Of a stretch of 64,000 nucleotides of DNA, positions 36,852-47,445 are shown one piece after another. Below the pieces are notes generated by a model. It made no database searches and was not told the origin of the DNA. It saw only the letters and a list, made by a program, of their open reading frames with translations. The DNA comes from Paguma larvata. Lineage: Eukaryota > Chordata > Mammalia > Carnivora > Viverridae. The stretch is taken from contig CM057828.1 of NCBI GenBank assembly GCA_030068075.1, forward strand, positions 113,263,699 through 113,327,698, given 5' to 3'. A program made the translations under genes and the position numbers. The number at the start of each line of letters is the position of its first letter. Position 1 is the stretch's first letter.

Positions 36852-37823
36852 CTGGTATCTAACACAGCTACCCCACAGTAAAATCCTTAGCCCTTCATAT
36901 ACTTGGATGGATTAAATTTCCTAAACTTCTTTTTTCCTGAGAATATCTCATAGATAACTACTTTTCTAACATTTCTCTGGTCAGTTATAAGAGTTACATC
37001 TATTGATCAATGACCAATCTAGGCACTGTACTATAACACTTCTACATACATCAGTGAACATCAAGGATAATTTGGTTATCCCAATTCTAGAATGGAGAGA
37101 TTAAAAATGTGAGCTGCAGGATTTTACCCAGGTCTTCTCACTCCACAGCTAGCGCTCTTGCCCCAACCACTGCTACATCTCTAGTGTCAAGACATAAATG
37201 CAAAAGAAATCTTATATTTCAAAATACTGACAGTAAATATGGTGAAATGTACACATCTCTTAGAAAATCATGAGATTATTTATGCTGCAATAAGTTTTAT
37301 TTTCTCTTCATGTTTAAAACAGTAATAAATATAAAATAGGAGAAATACACTGAACTATATTATTAGGAATAAAACACCTATGAATAAATTATCACTAAGT
37401 GTATATTATAGTATACTGATGTTTTCAAAAGCTCCTTGTAATGAAATAGAAGACTACTTGAAGTAAATTGTTACTTTTCTCAACAGAGGGAGACTCGATA
37501 CCCAAAATACGGTCTCTAAATTGGCTACACTTGTCCTTCTGACCATTACAGCAGAAGTGTTAAACTAACCTATTTTTATAAAAAGGCAGTTAAATAAGTG
37601 TTCAAAACCAAAACATGTGTTGTTAGTAGCAATAGTTTAGAGATTATGGAAAGCTCACCATTTCTTGTGGAAAATAATAAAAGCATTTCATTTGAATGAG
37701 GACATTATGAATGTCACTATTTGTTGCAGACAAATACATTTAATTAAGATTATTGTTTTATCCAATGAAACAAAAATGCCACCAAACCCCAACACCCATC
37801 CCCAAAATACATGTGCTTTTACT
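36852..37823. other. Intron, possible MIR remnant, no gene seen
   Basis: Around 37010-37180 there is a weak MIR-like pattern (aggattttacccaggtcttc). The rest is unclassified. Confidence 0.35.
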
Positions 37824-38024
37824 TATTTTTTTAATGTTTATTTAATTTTTGAGAGACAGAGATGAGTGGGGGAGGAGCAGAGAGAAAGGGAGACAGAATC
37901 TGAAGCAGGCTCCAGGCTCTGAGCTGTCAGCACAGAGCCCGACGCGGGGCTCGAACTCATGAACGTGAGATCATGACCTGAGCCAAAGTCAGACACCCAA
38001 CCGCCTGAGCCACCCAGGTGCCCC
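37824..38024 (-). mobile_element. SINEC, antisense
   Basis: Ends gccacccaggtgcccc. A short target duplication around atgtgcttttaa. It lies about 170 nt downstream of the dead exon. Confidence 0.95.
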
Positions 38025-38190
38025 TATATGTGCTTTTAAACTTTTGAAATCCTCTACACTTTCCACGATGTAAGGTGTCAGGTTTTAAAACATATATACA
38101 TACATGGAGAAAAAGGTAGCAATAATTAAAAAAGATAAAATATATACAAATACATGCAAGGATGTACTTCGAAATAACTAAAGGAAATAT

Positions 38191-38327
38191 CTCAGAATTC
38201 ATTTTCTTACTAGCCATTTCTACCACCATTTGTTTGCAAAGGTGACTGCTTAGAATTCCACCTGTAACACTCTAGCATTCTATTCTCCAGAAAGTTGCCA
38301 CTGAGGGTCATTTTGTTCTTCTTCAAA
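38191..38327 (-). pseudogene. ANKRD26: Decayed ANKRD26 exon (stop, frameshift, donor lost)
   Basis: An unmistakable exon relic sits between two intact exons at the position where the family normally has a 46-codon exon (VVQERNDAQRQL...KKMNSE). The acceptor CTCTAG survives and the first codons align (EEEQNDPQWQLSGE). The next codon is TAG, where relatives have Gln. A 1-nt deletion about seven codons later shifts the frame, after which GILSSHLCKQMVVEMASKKM and NSE resume in another frame. The donor is GAG|AT instead of GAG|GT. The length of 137 nt against an expected 138 agrees with one deletion. The exon was a multiple of three with phase 0 at both ends, so skipping it keeps the frame. Confidence 0.85.
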
Positions 38328-38546
38328 CTAGAGACACATTTCACTACGATTCTGGTCTCATACCATGAAAAAAAAGTCAAAAGCAGAAGAGACCTTAAAA
38401 AAAATGTTCAAAGGAACATGACCTCATTTTATTTTATTTTAAACCTAAATAATATACAATGAATAAAAGGGATATTATAAAATATATGTATGATATACTA
38501 TATAATATTGATGGAAATACACAATTCTTATCAAAAACAAATTTAC

Positions 38547-38730
38547 CTGATTCAAATTATTTTTCACAGTCTTCAATTCCATGTCTAGTGTTCTAAGAGT
38601 GACTTCAAGTTGTTGTTTCATCTCAACTTCTTTAGCGTATTGCTCTTGTTTTCTTTGAAACTCTTCCCTAAATTTTTCAGATAACATATCAGCGTTTCTT
38701 CTTTTTTCTTCTTCTTGTTTTAGAGTAAAC
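38547..38730 (-). CDS. ANKRD26: ANKRD26-like coiled-coil exon
   Basis: 184-nt exon, acceptor AATTGCAG, donor AATCAG|GTAAAT. It encodes FTLKQEEEKRRNADMLSEKF and a following EQYAKEVEMKQQLEVTLRTL...LNQ, all coiled coil with close family counterparts. It ends in phase 0, so it can splice either to the decayed exon at 38327 or directly to the large exon at 36008 without loss of frame. Confidence 0.88.
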
Positions 38731-39500
38731 CTGCAATTAAATGTGTTTCTTTTAAAATTTGTTTTGTTGCAAATAAAAAGAGTTAATTTTATGATCTGGT
38801 TTCACATATGTTGGATTATTACCCAAATGAAATTTCTATGTTCTGAATTTTTTTTTCCTTTCCAGGCTCAAATTTTTAATTTCTCACTTCAATCTCGTCC
38901 AAAAGATATATACAGTTGAAAAGAAGCAGTGAGAAAGCATTATGCAACTTAGTTACTGTTAGTCAGTAATAACTCTGGTAGATGTTGTAGGAAAGGAATT
39001 ATGAAATTATTCAGGAAGGTTAGAGTTGAAAATTACCCTTTTTCCCACAGGTATAAATATTCCTCCGTAGGACAGATAATTACTAATTAAAATGAGAAGT
39101 TGCTGTTTATTAACAAGTTTATAAATTCACTACAAGTGAAATTTAAACTGCACAAAACATTACAGGTACCTCCAAAAATGATTTGCAGTGAAAGACAGCA
39201 TCTGCCGATGTTGTTTACACCGCATACACGTGCACGTTACTGTCTTCCAAGACTAGGCTAGCGAGTCTAATGTCAGTTGCCCTATGCTTTTAGTATCTTC
39301 TTTCCACAGCACTTGCAACTTACCTTGTTAAATATTATCAATTTAATGAATCATTTCAAAATCACTTTTAGAACAAAGGACCCATATTAATTAAGTAAAC
39401 ATTAAAGAGTAGTATGTGCTTTCAGCATAAACTTTTGAATTCATTTTATCTACACAGGACCGAGATGCTGAAAAAACTTAATGGTAATCACTTTCCATAT
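38731..39500. other. Intron, no gene seen
   Basis: AT-rich unique-looking sequence. Confidence 0.5.
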
Positions 39501-39506
39501 TACTTT

Positions 39507-39708
39507 TTTTTCCATGTTTATTCATTTTTGAGAGACACAGAGCAAGCACATACAAACAAAGGAGGGGCAGAGAGAGAGGGAGACAATAATCCGAACTGGG
39601 CTCTGCACTGACAGCAGACAGCTCGAAGCGGAGCTCGAACTCACTAACACTGAGATCATGACCTCGCCAAAGTCTGACACTTAACTGACTGAGCCACCCA
39701 GGCACCCC
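39507..39708 (-). mobile_element. SINEC, antisense (first of a tandem pair)
   Basis: Ends gagccacccaggcacccc and is directly followed by another antisense SINE. Confidence 0.93.
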
Positions 39709-39710
39709 AA

Positions 39711-39888
39711 TTTTACATTTATTTATTTTGTGGCGGGGAGATGGCACAAGTGAGCAAGAATGGAGAGAGACAAAGAGAGAGAGAATCCCACGAGGGGGCT
39801 CGAGCCCACCCAAAGTGGGGCTCATACTCACAAGATCATGACCTGAGCCAAAGTCAGATGCTTAACCAACTGAGCCACCCAGGTGCCC
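39711..39888 (-). mobile_element. SINEC, antisense (second of a tandem pair)
   Basis: Ends gccacccaggtgcccccc. Its tail is fused to the head of the preceding SINE, so one inserted at the edge of the other. Confidence 0.92.
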
Positions 39889-40184
39889 CCCTCTTTACTT
39901 TGTAATCCCTGCATATGTTAAGAATAAAACAGAATAAATTGTTGAGAATTGTTCTGTCTTGAGAAAAATGACCATTTGATACTCTGCTGGTGGGTATATA
40001 AATTAATATAAACTTTCCTGAAAACAATTTAAAAATGTGGATTGAAGACCTTCTTTAAACATTTTTACACTTTAATCAAATAATACTATATGGAAGAATT
40101 TATTCCAAGTAGGTAACCAGAAATGTAGAAACAGATTTCTATAAAAGATATTCCTTACAGCATTAATTAAAACACAGAAAAATG

Positions 40185-40408
40185 GGGGCGCCTGGGTGGC
40201 TCAGTCGGTTAAGCGGCCGACTTCGGCTCAGGTCACGATCTCACGGTCTGTGAGTTCAAGCCCCACATCGGGCTCTGTGCTGATGGCTCATCAGAGCCTG
40301 GAGCCTGCTTCGGATTCTGTGTCTCCCTCTCTCTCTGCCCTTCCCCTGCTCATGCTCTATCTCTATGTCTCTCAAAAATAAATAAACGTTAAAAAAAATT
40401 TTTAAAAA
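40185..40408 (+). mobile_element. SINEC, sense, young, with target duplication
   Basis: Head ggggcgcctgggtggctcag. Flanks aaaacacagaaaaatg on both sides. Confidence 0.96.
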
Positions 40409-40706
40409 AACACAGAAAAATGAAAAACAAGCAAAATTCAATCTGTTAAACAATGAAGCTTCCATATGGTGGACTTTTTATGGCCAATAAAATTATGATT
40501 TGGAATATACATTAGATTATTAGAAGTAGTCACTGTTCACAGAACTTGCTGTATTATTTCCTAGAATCTCACACTTCACAACACTAAACAAGGTTTCTTT
40601 CCTGGAAAATTCCAGAAGGTAAGTTAGCAATTACACAACTTCCCCTACACATCTGTACTATGAAAGCAAACAGTTCAAATATTTCTTTCAAACCAAGATC
40701 CTATAC

Positions 40707-40920
40707 CTCAGAGTGGAGAGTTCACGTTCCCATTCCACTTTTTGATGCTCTAGCTGAGATTTCATTTCTTTTGTTTCTGAAAGCTCCTTTTGTAGTGCTT
40801 TAACTTTTTTCTCCATTTTTTTATTTTTTCCCAGAAGTAGTTTACAGTGGTTTTCTTTACGTTTTATTAATCTTTCATATGAAAGAACTGCATCCTGGAT
40901 TTTCAATAAGGCAACAGAAT
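40707..40920 (-). CDS. ANKRD26: ANKRD26-like coiled-coil exon
   Basis: 214-nt exon with acceptor TGATGCAG and donor TGAG|GTATAG. It starts by completing an Asp codon, then reads SVALLKIQDAVLSYERLIKR and ELSETKEMKSQLEHQKVEWE, which are typical ANKRD26/POTE sequence. Heptad-patterned Leu/Ile and high Lys/Glu content show a coiled coil. It ends in phase 2, matching the next exon. Confidence 0.88.
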
Positions 40921-42091
40921 CTGCATCAGAGAAAAAACAAAAACAGAAATAAAATATATGAGTACTTTTTTGCACATACAGGACTGTGCATTTTGAATTT
41001 ACTCATTCTCGCACTGAATCAACATATAACTTCAATGTAAGACATTATAATAAGCTTTAAAGATAAAACAGATAAGACTCCTGGCCCTTGTTTAGCTGAA
41101 AGTCTAGTGAAAAAGAAAGATGACTAAAATGATCATTATAAATTCAAATAGTTCCTATTAGAAAACAGAGTTCTATGATCCTAATTTGATCTAGATTGGG
41201 CCCAAGGAAGATTTTGCTGAGGAAGAGATAACTGTACTAAGGATGAAGGAAAAGTAGGAAGCAATTAAGCAAAGAGGGAAGAAGAAAACTCTAGATAGTC
41301 AAGAGCATGTGCCAAAGTTTCACTATAATCTGCTTCTGGGTAAGATGAAAAGACACGTACTGATTTATCTTTCTACCAGAAGCAAGCAAAAAAAAAAACA
41401 AACAGACAAAATACAGTTTAAAATGATTTTAATGACATGGGACTTCAGGCAATGAAAGACAACGACCCCTGAAAACAAAAAATGTTAGCCTAATATAGTG
41501 CCTTGAGAGAATTTTCAGGCCATGACACAGGAGAAAAAAATTAAAAAGACTCCACCAGGCTCCTTGAATTGAGGTGATAAAACTGAGAGTCTGGTGAGGT
41601 CGAGGCAGATAGAGATGACAGGTCGGACATACAGGAGAGGAGAAAGCAGAACACAGAAAGAACCCTGGAGACCTGTAGAGGGCCCTCCTTGGGTATTCAG
41701 CAGAGTAACAACCAATGCATACATGTAACCAAGTCACCTGTGACCAAGGGAGAAAAACATCTGAAAAGAGTAGAGGAAACATTGCCTGGTGCTCCCACAG
41801 CACGAGGGATAGTATCTACTCACATTAGCTAGGATGGAAAAACTCATAATTTGCCTTAGGCTGAGCACTACTTTGGATTCATCTAATAATTAGGAAGAGC
41901 AAGACTGAAGGATGAAACTCTTTGTAAGTAACTTAACTATAGCTCAAAATAAAGCATTAAAAGACAAGTAGAGGCATAGAAGCCATTTTTTAAAAACCAA
42001 ATAGCACTTACAGAGATGTAAATTACGTTCGACATGAAAACTACAATGGATAGAAATAAACACATATTAGACATCACAAAAGAAAAGACTC
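40921..42091. other. Intron, no gene seen
   Basis: Start of the 14.7-kb intron. Unique-looking; the minus-strand frame at 41429-41803 has no recognisable similarity. Confidence 0.45.
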
Positions 42092-42316
42092 GGGGCGCCT
42101 GGGTGGCTCAGTCGGTTGGGTGGCCGACTTCGGCTCAGGTCACGATCTCACCATCTGTGGGTTCAAGCCCCGCGTCGGGCTCTGTGCTGTTAGCTCAGAG
42201 CCTGGAGCCTGCTTCAGATTCTGTCTCCCTCTCTCTCTGCCCTTCCCCTGCTCACGCTCTGTCTCTCTGTCTCTCAAAAAGTAAATAAACGTTAAAAAAA
42301 AAAATTAAAAAAAAAA
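42092..42316 (+). mobile_element. SINEC, sense, young, with target duplication
   Basis: Near-consensus body. Flanks acaaaagaaaagactc at 42076 and 42317. Confidence 0.96.
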
Positions 42317-42655
42317 ACAAAAGAAAAGACTCAAGTTTAACATTGGAAAATCTTGAGAAAACTTCAAGTGAGAAATACACAATGGCCCAAAGAGGCAGGG
42401 GAAAGGGACAGGAAAAAAATATTTAAAGAAAAAAATGACCAAAATCTTTCTAAACTTAATGAAAACTATAATCCCACAGATCCAAGAAGGATCTGTCTAG
42501 GAGAGAAGAAATAGAAGCAAACTATTCTAATTTTCTTCAGCTACATATGATGTGGTATAACATTACTGGAAGGAAGACTGTGATACTTAAGTCACATACT
42601 ATAAACCCTGAACCAACCACTAAAATAGCAAAGCTAAACAGTTATAGCTAGTGAG

Positions 42656-42693
42656 CATGAATGAATGAATGAATGAATGAATGAATGAATGAA
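42656..42693. repeat. (GAAT)n microsatellite
   Basis: About nine tandem gaat units. Confidence 0.95.
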
Positions 42694-44010
42694 TAAGACT
42701 AAATCATAAAAATTACTTGATGAAAAGAAAGCAGAAAGAGAAGAGAATGGGAACACAGAGCTGATAGGACACATAGAAAACAAGCAATATGATGACAGAT
42801 TCAAATCAACTACATCAATAATCACATGAAAGGAAAATGGTCTAAAAGCCTCAATTAAAAGGCAGACTATCAGAATAGATAAAAAAGGAAGACTCAACTA
42901 TATGCCACCTATAAAAATGTACTTTAAATATAAAGACAAAAATTTGTTAAAAAGACAGAAATATGATATACCACACTAACACTTGACAAAAGGCGGCTGA
43001 GCTCGAGTGGCTATATTAATACCAGACAAAAAGTTTTCAAAGCAAAAAATATTACAGCAATAAATAATACTCATTTTATCATGATAAAATGTTATGATAA
43101 TAACAAACCTAAATGTTCACATATCTGTTAATAGCTTCAAAATACATGAAGCAAAAATTGATACAACTGAAAAAAGAAATAGGCAAATTCACAATTATAG
43201 TCTGATATTTCATTAGGCAGAACATCAGCAAGGACACAGTAGACTTGACCACCACCATCCTTCTCAAGGTTCTATGGAACACTTACCAAAAAAGGCTATA
43301 TTCTGGTTAACATAAGGCTTCATGAAAGGAATAAGTCAAAAGGACTGAAGTCATAAAAGTGTGTTTCCTGACCACAAACCAATCAAATAAGAAATCATGA
43401 ACAAAAATACCTCTGGAAAATACTCAAATATTTGCAAACTAAATAACACATCTCAATAACCCCTGGGTCAAAGAAGTAATGAAGAAAGAATTTAGAAAAT
43501 ATTCTGAACTGAATGAAAATGAAATGATATTAGAATTTGTAGAATTCTGCTTTAATAGCACTCACATGAACCTTTATAGCACTGAATGTATATATTAAAA
43601 AAGAAGAAAGATCTCAAATCGATGACATTTGGTTCCACCTTTAGAAGCTAGAAAAAGAAAAACAAATTAAACCCAAACTAAGCAGTAGAAAGGAAAAAAT
43701 AAAAATCAAAGACAAAACAACATGATGGAAACCAGAAAAACAATACAGAATAATCGATGAATCCGAAATGTTTTCAAGGAAGTGAATAAAACTGATAAAT
43801 TTCTACCAAGAGTGATCATTAAAAAAAGAGAAAGACGGGAACTATTAACAATCTATCAGAAATTAGTCATATAACATTGCTACAGATTCTATAGACACTA
43901 AAAAATTTAAAAAGTAATATTATTAATGTTATGTAAATAAATGTGACAACTCAGATAAAATGAGTAAATTCCTTGAAAGACAGAAATTATCAAAGTATGA
44001 TCAAGAGACT

Positions 44011-44130
44011 AGTACCTGGCTAACTAGGTAGAGAATGTGACTCTTGATCTCTGGGTTGTGAGGTCAAGGACCATGTTAGGTGTAAAGATTACTTAAAAGT
44101 AAAATAAAATAATACAATAAAATAAAAGGA
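44011..44130 (+). mobile_element. Old tRNA-derived SINE
   Basis: acctggctaactaggtagag...tgggttgtgaggtcaaggac followed by aaaataaaata; a diverged carnivore SINE distinct from the young copies. Confidence 0.6.
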
Positions 44131-44149
44131 GGGAAAAGAACAGATAATC

Positions 44150-44232
44150 TAACTAACCCGATCAAAGAAAGGGTAATCTAAGAACAGATAATCTAACTAA
44201 CCCTATCAAATCTAACTAAGTCTATCAAAGAA
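44150..44232. repeat. Short imperfect tandem duplication
   Basis: aacagataatctaactaacc occurs at 44140 and 44183, with ctatcaaa blocks repeated up to 44230. Confidence 0.75.
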
Positions 44233-46683
44233 ACTAAAGTCCTAGTTAAAGATTCCCACACAAAAAAAATTCCAGGGCCAACATTTTAGGAAGAAATGTT
44301 ATCAAATCTACACACAAAGTCTCCCCCAAAAGTGGAGAGGAGAAATATTCTCCTCACTTCATTCTATGAGGCTAGTATTACCCTGAAACCATAACCACAC
44401 AAAGAGACAACAAGAAAGAAAATTTTGCCATAACCACAGAAGAAAATTTCTAAAGAAAACACAAATCAAATCTAACGATCCATTAAGGAGGGGAAGAGTC
44501 AACCGGCAATGAAGCAGGGGGACCTGAAATTACCAAGTCCCTAAAACAGAGCACATTGAGGCCAGACGATGTGGAATTCCAGGAATGTGGGCTTTAGAGT
44601 GACAAAAACATTTCCAGAGGTCCATGAGGACAACTTGTCAGGTCATACAAATTTTTAATCTATTCTTTTTGCACTTCTCCTGTATCAGCTTATTTTCCTC
44701 TCCCTCCTTCTCTCTCTCTCTCTCTCTGCATTAAGCTGTATAGTTTTTCTGACTTTCTGCCTGGTGAATTTTTATTTTCTTTTCTTTTTCCCCGTCCCCG
44801 TCATTTCTCTCTTCGTATGGGATAAGGCATCTTCCACCACCACCCCCAATGTTTAAATTTTTTCCAAGATTATGTTAACGAAAAAATCAAATCACACCTA
44901 CTGGAACGTCTAAACAACCAATACGAGTAGGGAGATAAAGCAACCACAGTCACAACAACACAGCAAAACTCCCCCAAAATACTTTCTGAAGGACTAGGCC
45001 CTGAACCATGTAAGACCCCATTTTAATATAGTAGTGCTCACAGGTGCAGAACACATGACAAACTATTAAAATACATTAAATAAAGACTGAAAACTAGCCA
45101 AAATGATGAAATGGAAGAATTCTCCTCAAAAGAAACACCAGGAAGAAATGACAGCTAGAGAATTGCTCAAAACAGATATAAACAATAGATCAAGACTTTA
45201 GAATAATAGTTCTAAGATTAATAGCTGCACTAAAAAAGAGCAGAGAGACAGCAGAGAATCTATTGCTCCAGTGATCAAGGAACTAAGAAATAGTCACAAG
45301 TTAAGAAATACTGTCAATAAGAGGCAAAATAAACGAGATGCAGTGACAGCAAGGATGGAGGAAGCAGAGGGGAAAATAAGTGAAATAGAAGACAAACTTA
45401 TGGAACATGATGAAGCCAAGAAAAAGAAAGATAAGAAAATATTAGACCCTGAGGGGACGCTTAGGGAACTAAGGGATTCAAAGAAATGTAATAATATCCA
45501 TATCATAAGAGTTCCAGAAAAAGAGAGATAGAAAGGAGCAGGTTTAATTGAGCAAATGATAGCTGAGAACTGCCCTAATCTGGAGAAAGAAGCAGACATC
45601 CAAATCCAGGAGGCACAGACAACTCTGTTCATATTCAACAAGAATAGGTCTTCTCCAGAGCATATCATTGTGAAACTGGCAAATTACAAAGATAAAAATA
45701 ACTCTGAAAGCAGCTAGGGACAAACGGGCCTTAACCTACAAGGGTAGACACATATGGGTAGTAGCAGACCTGTCCACTGAAATTTGGTAGGCCAGAGGGG
45801 ATGGTAGGAAATACTCAATGTGCCGAATAGAAAAATTATGCAGCCAAGGATCCTTTATGCAGCAAGGGTGTCATTCAGAATAGAAGGAAAGATAGTCTTT
45901 TCCAGACAAACAAAAACTAAAGGAGTTCATGTCCGCTAAATCACCCTTGCAGGATATCCTAAGGGGGACTCTGTGAGTGGAATGCTACAAAAACTACAAA
46001 GGACCAGAGACATCATCACAAGCATGAACCCTACAGATAACACACTGACACTAAATCCATATCTTTAAACAACATTCTGAATTTGAAGGGACTAAATGCC
46101 ACAATCAAATAACATGGGGTAACAGAATGGATTTAAAAAAAAAAAAACTAAGTTCCATCTATATGCTGTCTGCAAGAGTCTTATTTTAGACACGAGTACA
46201 CATTCCAATTGAAAGTTAGGGGATGGAGAACCTACATGCTGTCAGAAGTCAAAAGAAAGCTAGAGTAGTCATACTTACATCAGATAAACTAAGTTTTAAA
46301 CTAAAGACTCTAATAAAAGATGAAGAAAGGCATTATGTCATAATTAAAGGTGACTTTAATACTCCACTTATAGGAATGGACGGATCATCTAGGCAGAAAA
46401 TCAATACAGAAATAATGGCCTTGAATGATACACTGGACCAGATGGACTTGACAGATATATATTCAGAACTTTTCATCCCAAAGCAGCAGAATACACATTC
46501 TTCTCGAGTGCATGTGAAACATTCTCCAAAACAGATCACATACTGGCTCACAAAACTTATTTCATACCATGCATATTTTCAGATCACAACACTATGAAAC
46601 TTGAAATCAACCACAAGAAACAATTTGGAAAGCCTCCAAATGCATGGAAGTTAAAGAATATCCTACTAAAGAATGAACAGGTC

Positions 46684-46890
46684 GGGGCGCCTGAGTGGCT
46701 CAGTTGGTTAAGTGTCGGACTTCAGCTCAGGTCATGATCTCATAGTTTGTGAGTTCAAGCCCCGTCGGGATCTGTGCTGACAGCTCAGAGCCTGGAGCGT
46801 GCTTCAGATTCTGTGTCTCCCCTCTCTCTGCCCCTCCTCTGCTCGTGCTCTGTCTCTACCTCTATCTCTAATGAATAAACATTAAAAAAA
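46684..46890 (+). mobile_element. SINEC, sense, inside L1
   Basis: Flanks aatgaacaggtc and aatgaataggtc. Splits the ORF2 endonuclease region. Confidence 0.95.
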
Positions 46891-47227
46891 AAATGAATAG
46901 GTCAACCAGGCAATTAAAGGAGAAATTTAAAAATATATGGAAATAAATGAAAATGAAAATATGACGGTCCAAACCCTTTGAGATGCAGCAAAGGCAGCTG
47001 TAAAAGTAAATTCATTGCAGTCCAGACCTATCTAAAGAAACAAGAAAAATCTGAAAGACAAAACCTAACTTGCCACCTAAAGGAACTAGAAACAGAACCG
47101 CCAAGAAACCCCAAAACCATTAGAAAAAATATTAAAGATTAGAGCACAAATAAACAAAATAGAGTCCAAAAACAAAAAACAAAAAGTAGAACAGACAATG
47201 ACTCTAAGAGCTGGTTTTTTGAAAGAA

Positions 47228-47445
47228 TAAACAGGAGGGGAAGAGGGGCTGGGAAAAAAACCACAGAGAGGAAGGAAGAGATAACATAAGAGACTTTAAA
47301 AGACTAAGAACAAACTGAGGGGAAGGGGGGTGTGGGAGGGGGAGAGTGGGTGATGAGCACAGAGGAGGGCACTTGTTGGGATGAGCACTGGGTATTGTAT
47401 GGAAACCAATTTGACAATAAATTATTAGAAAATTAAAAAAAAAAC
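47228..47445 (+). mobile_element. Minimal L1 3' UTR insertion inside older L1
   Basis: Only the last about 200 nt of a young L1 (cataagagactttaaaagac, then a G-rich block and ctgggtattgtatggaaacc, tail of A). It breaks the ORF2 region of the surrounding L1. Confidence 0.85.

Larger units (their letters stand above)
42780..44900 (+). mobile_element. Old L1 (ORF2 N-terminal to middle), decayed
   Basis: Diverged L1 ORF2 DNA, for example the segment around ataccagacaaaaagttttc and ttccaccaagagtgatc-like phrases, with many stops. It probably continues at 50540-51060 and 52880-53480 after the younger L1 insertion. Confidence 0.6.

Noticed and set aside
41429..41803. 124-codon minus-strand frame in unique sequence
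   Set aside because: No similarity recognised, no splice context, and composition like random intron DNA; its codons overlap another frame without preference.
42656..42693. Regular short repeats, CRISPR-like at first glance
   Set aside because: Simple GAAT microsatellite without spacers, in a mammalian genome.
45271..45531. 86-codon coiled-coil frame
   Set aside because: Also L1 ORF1, inside the near-complete L1.
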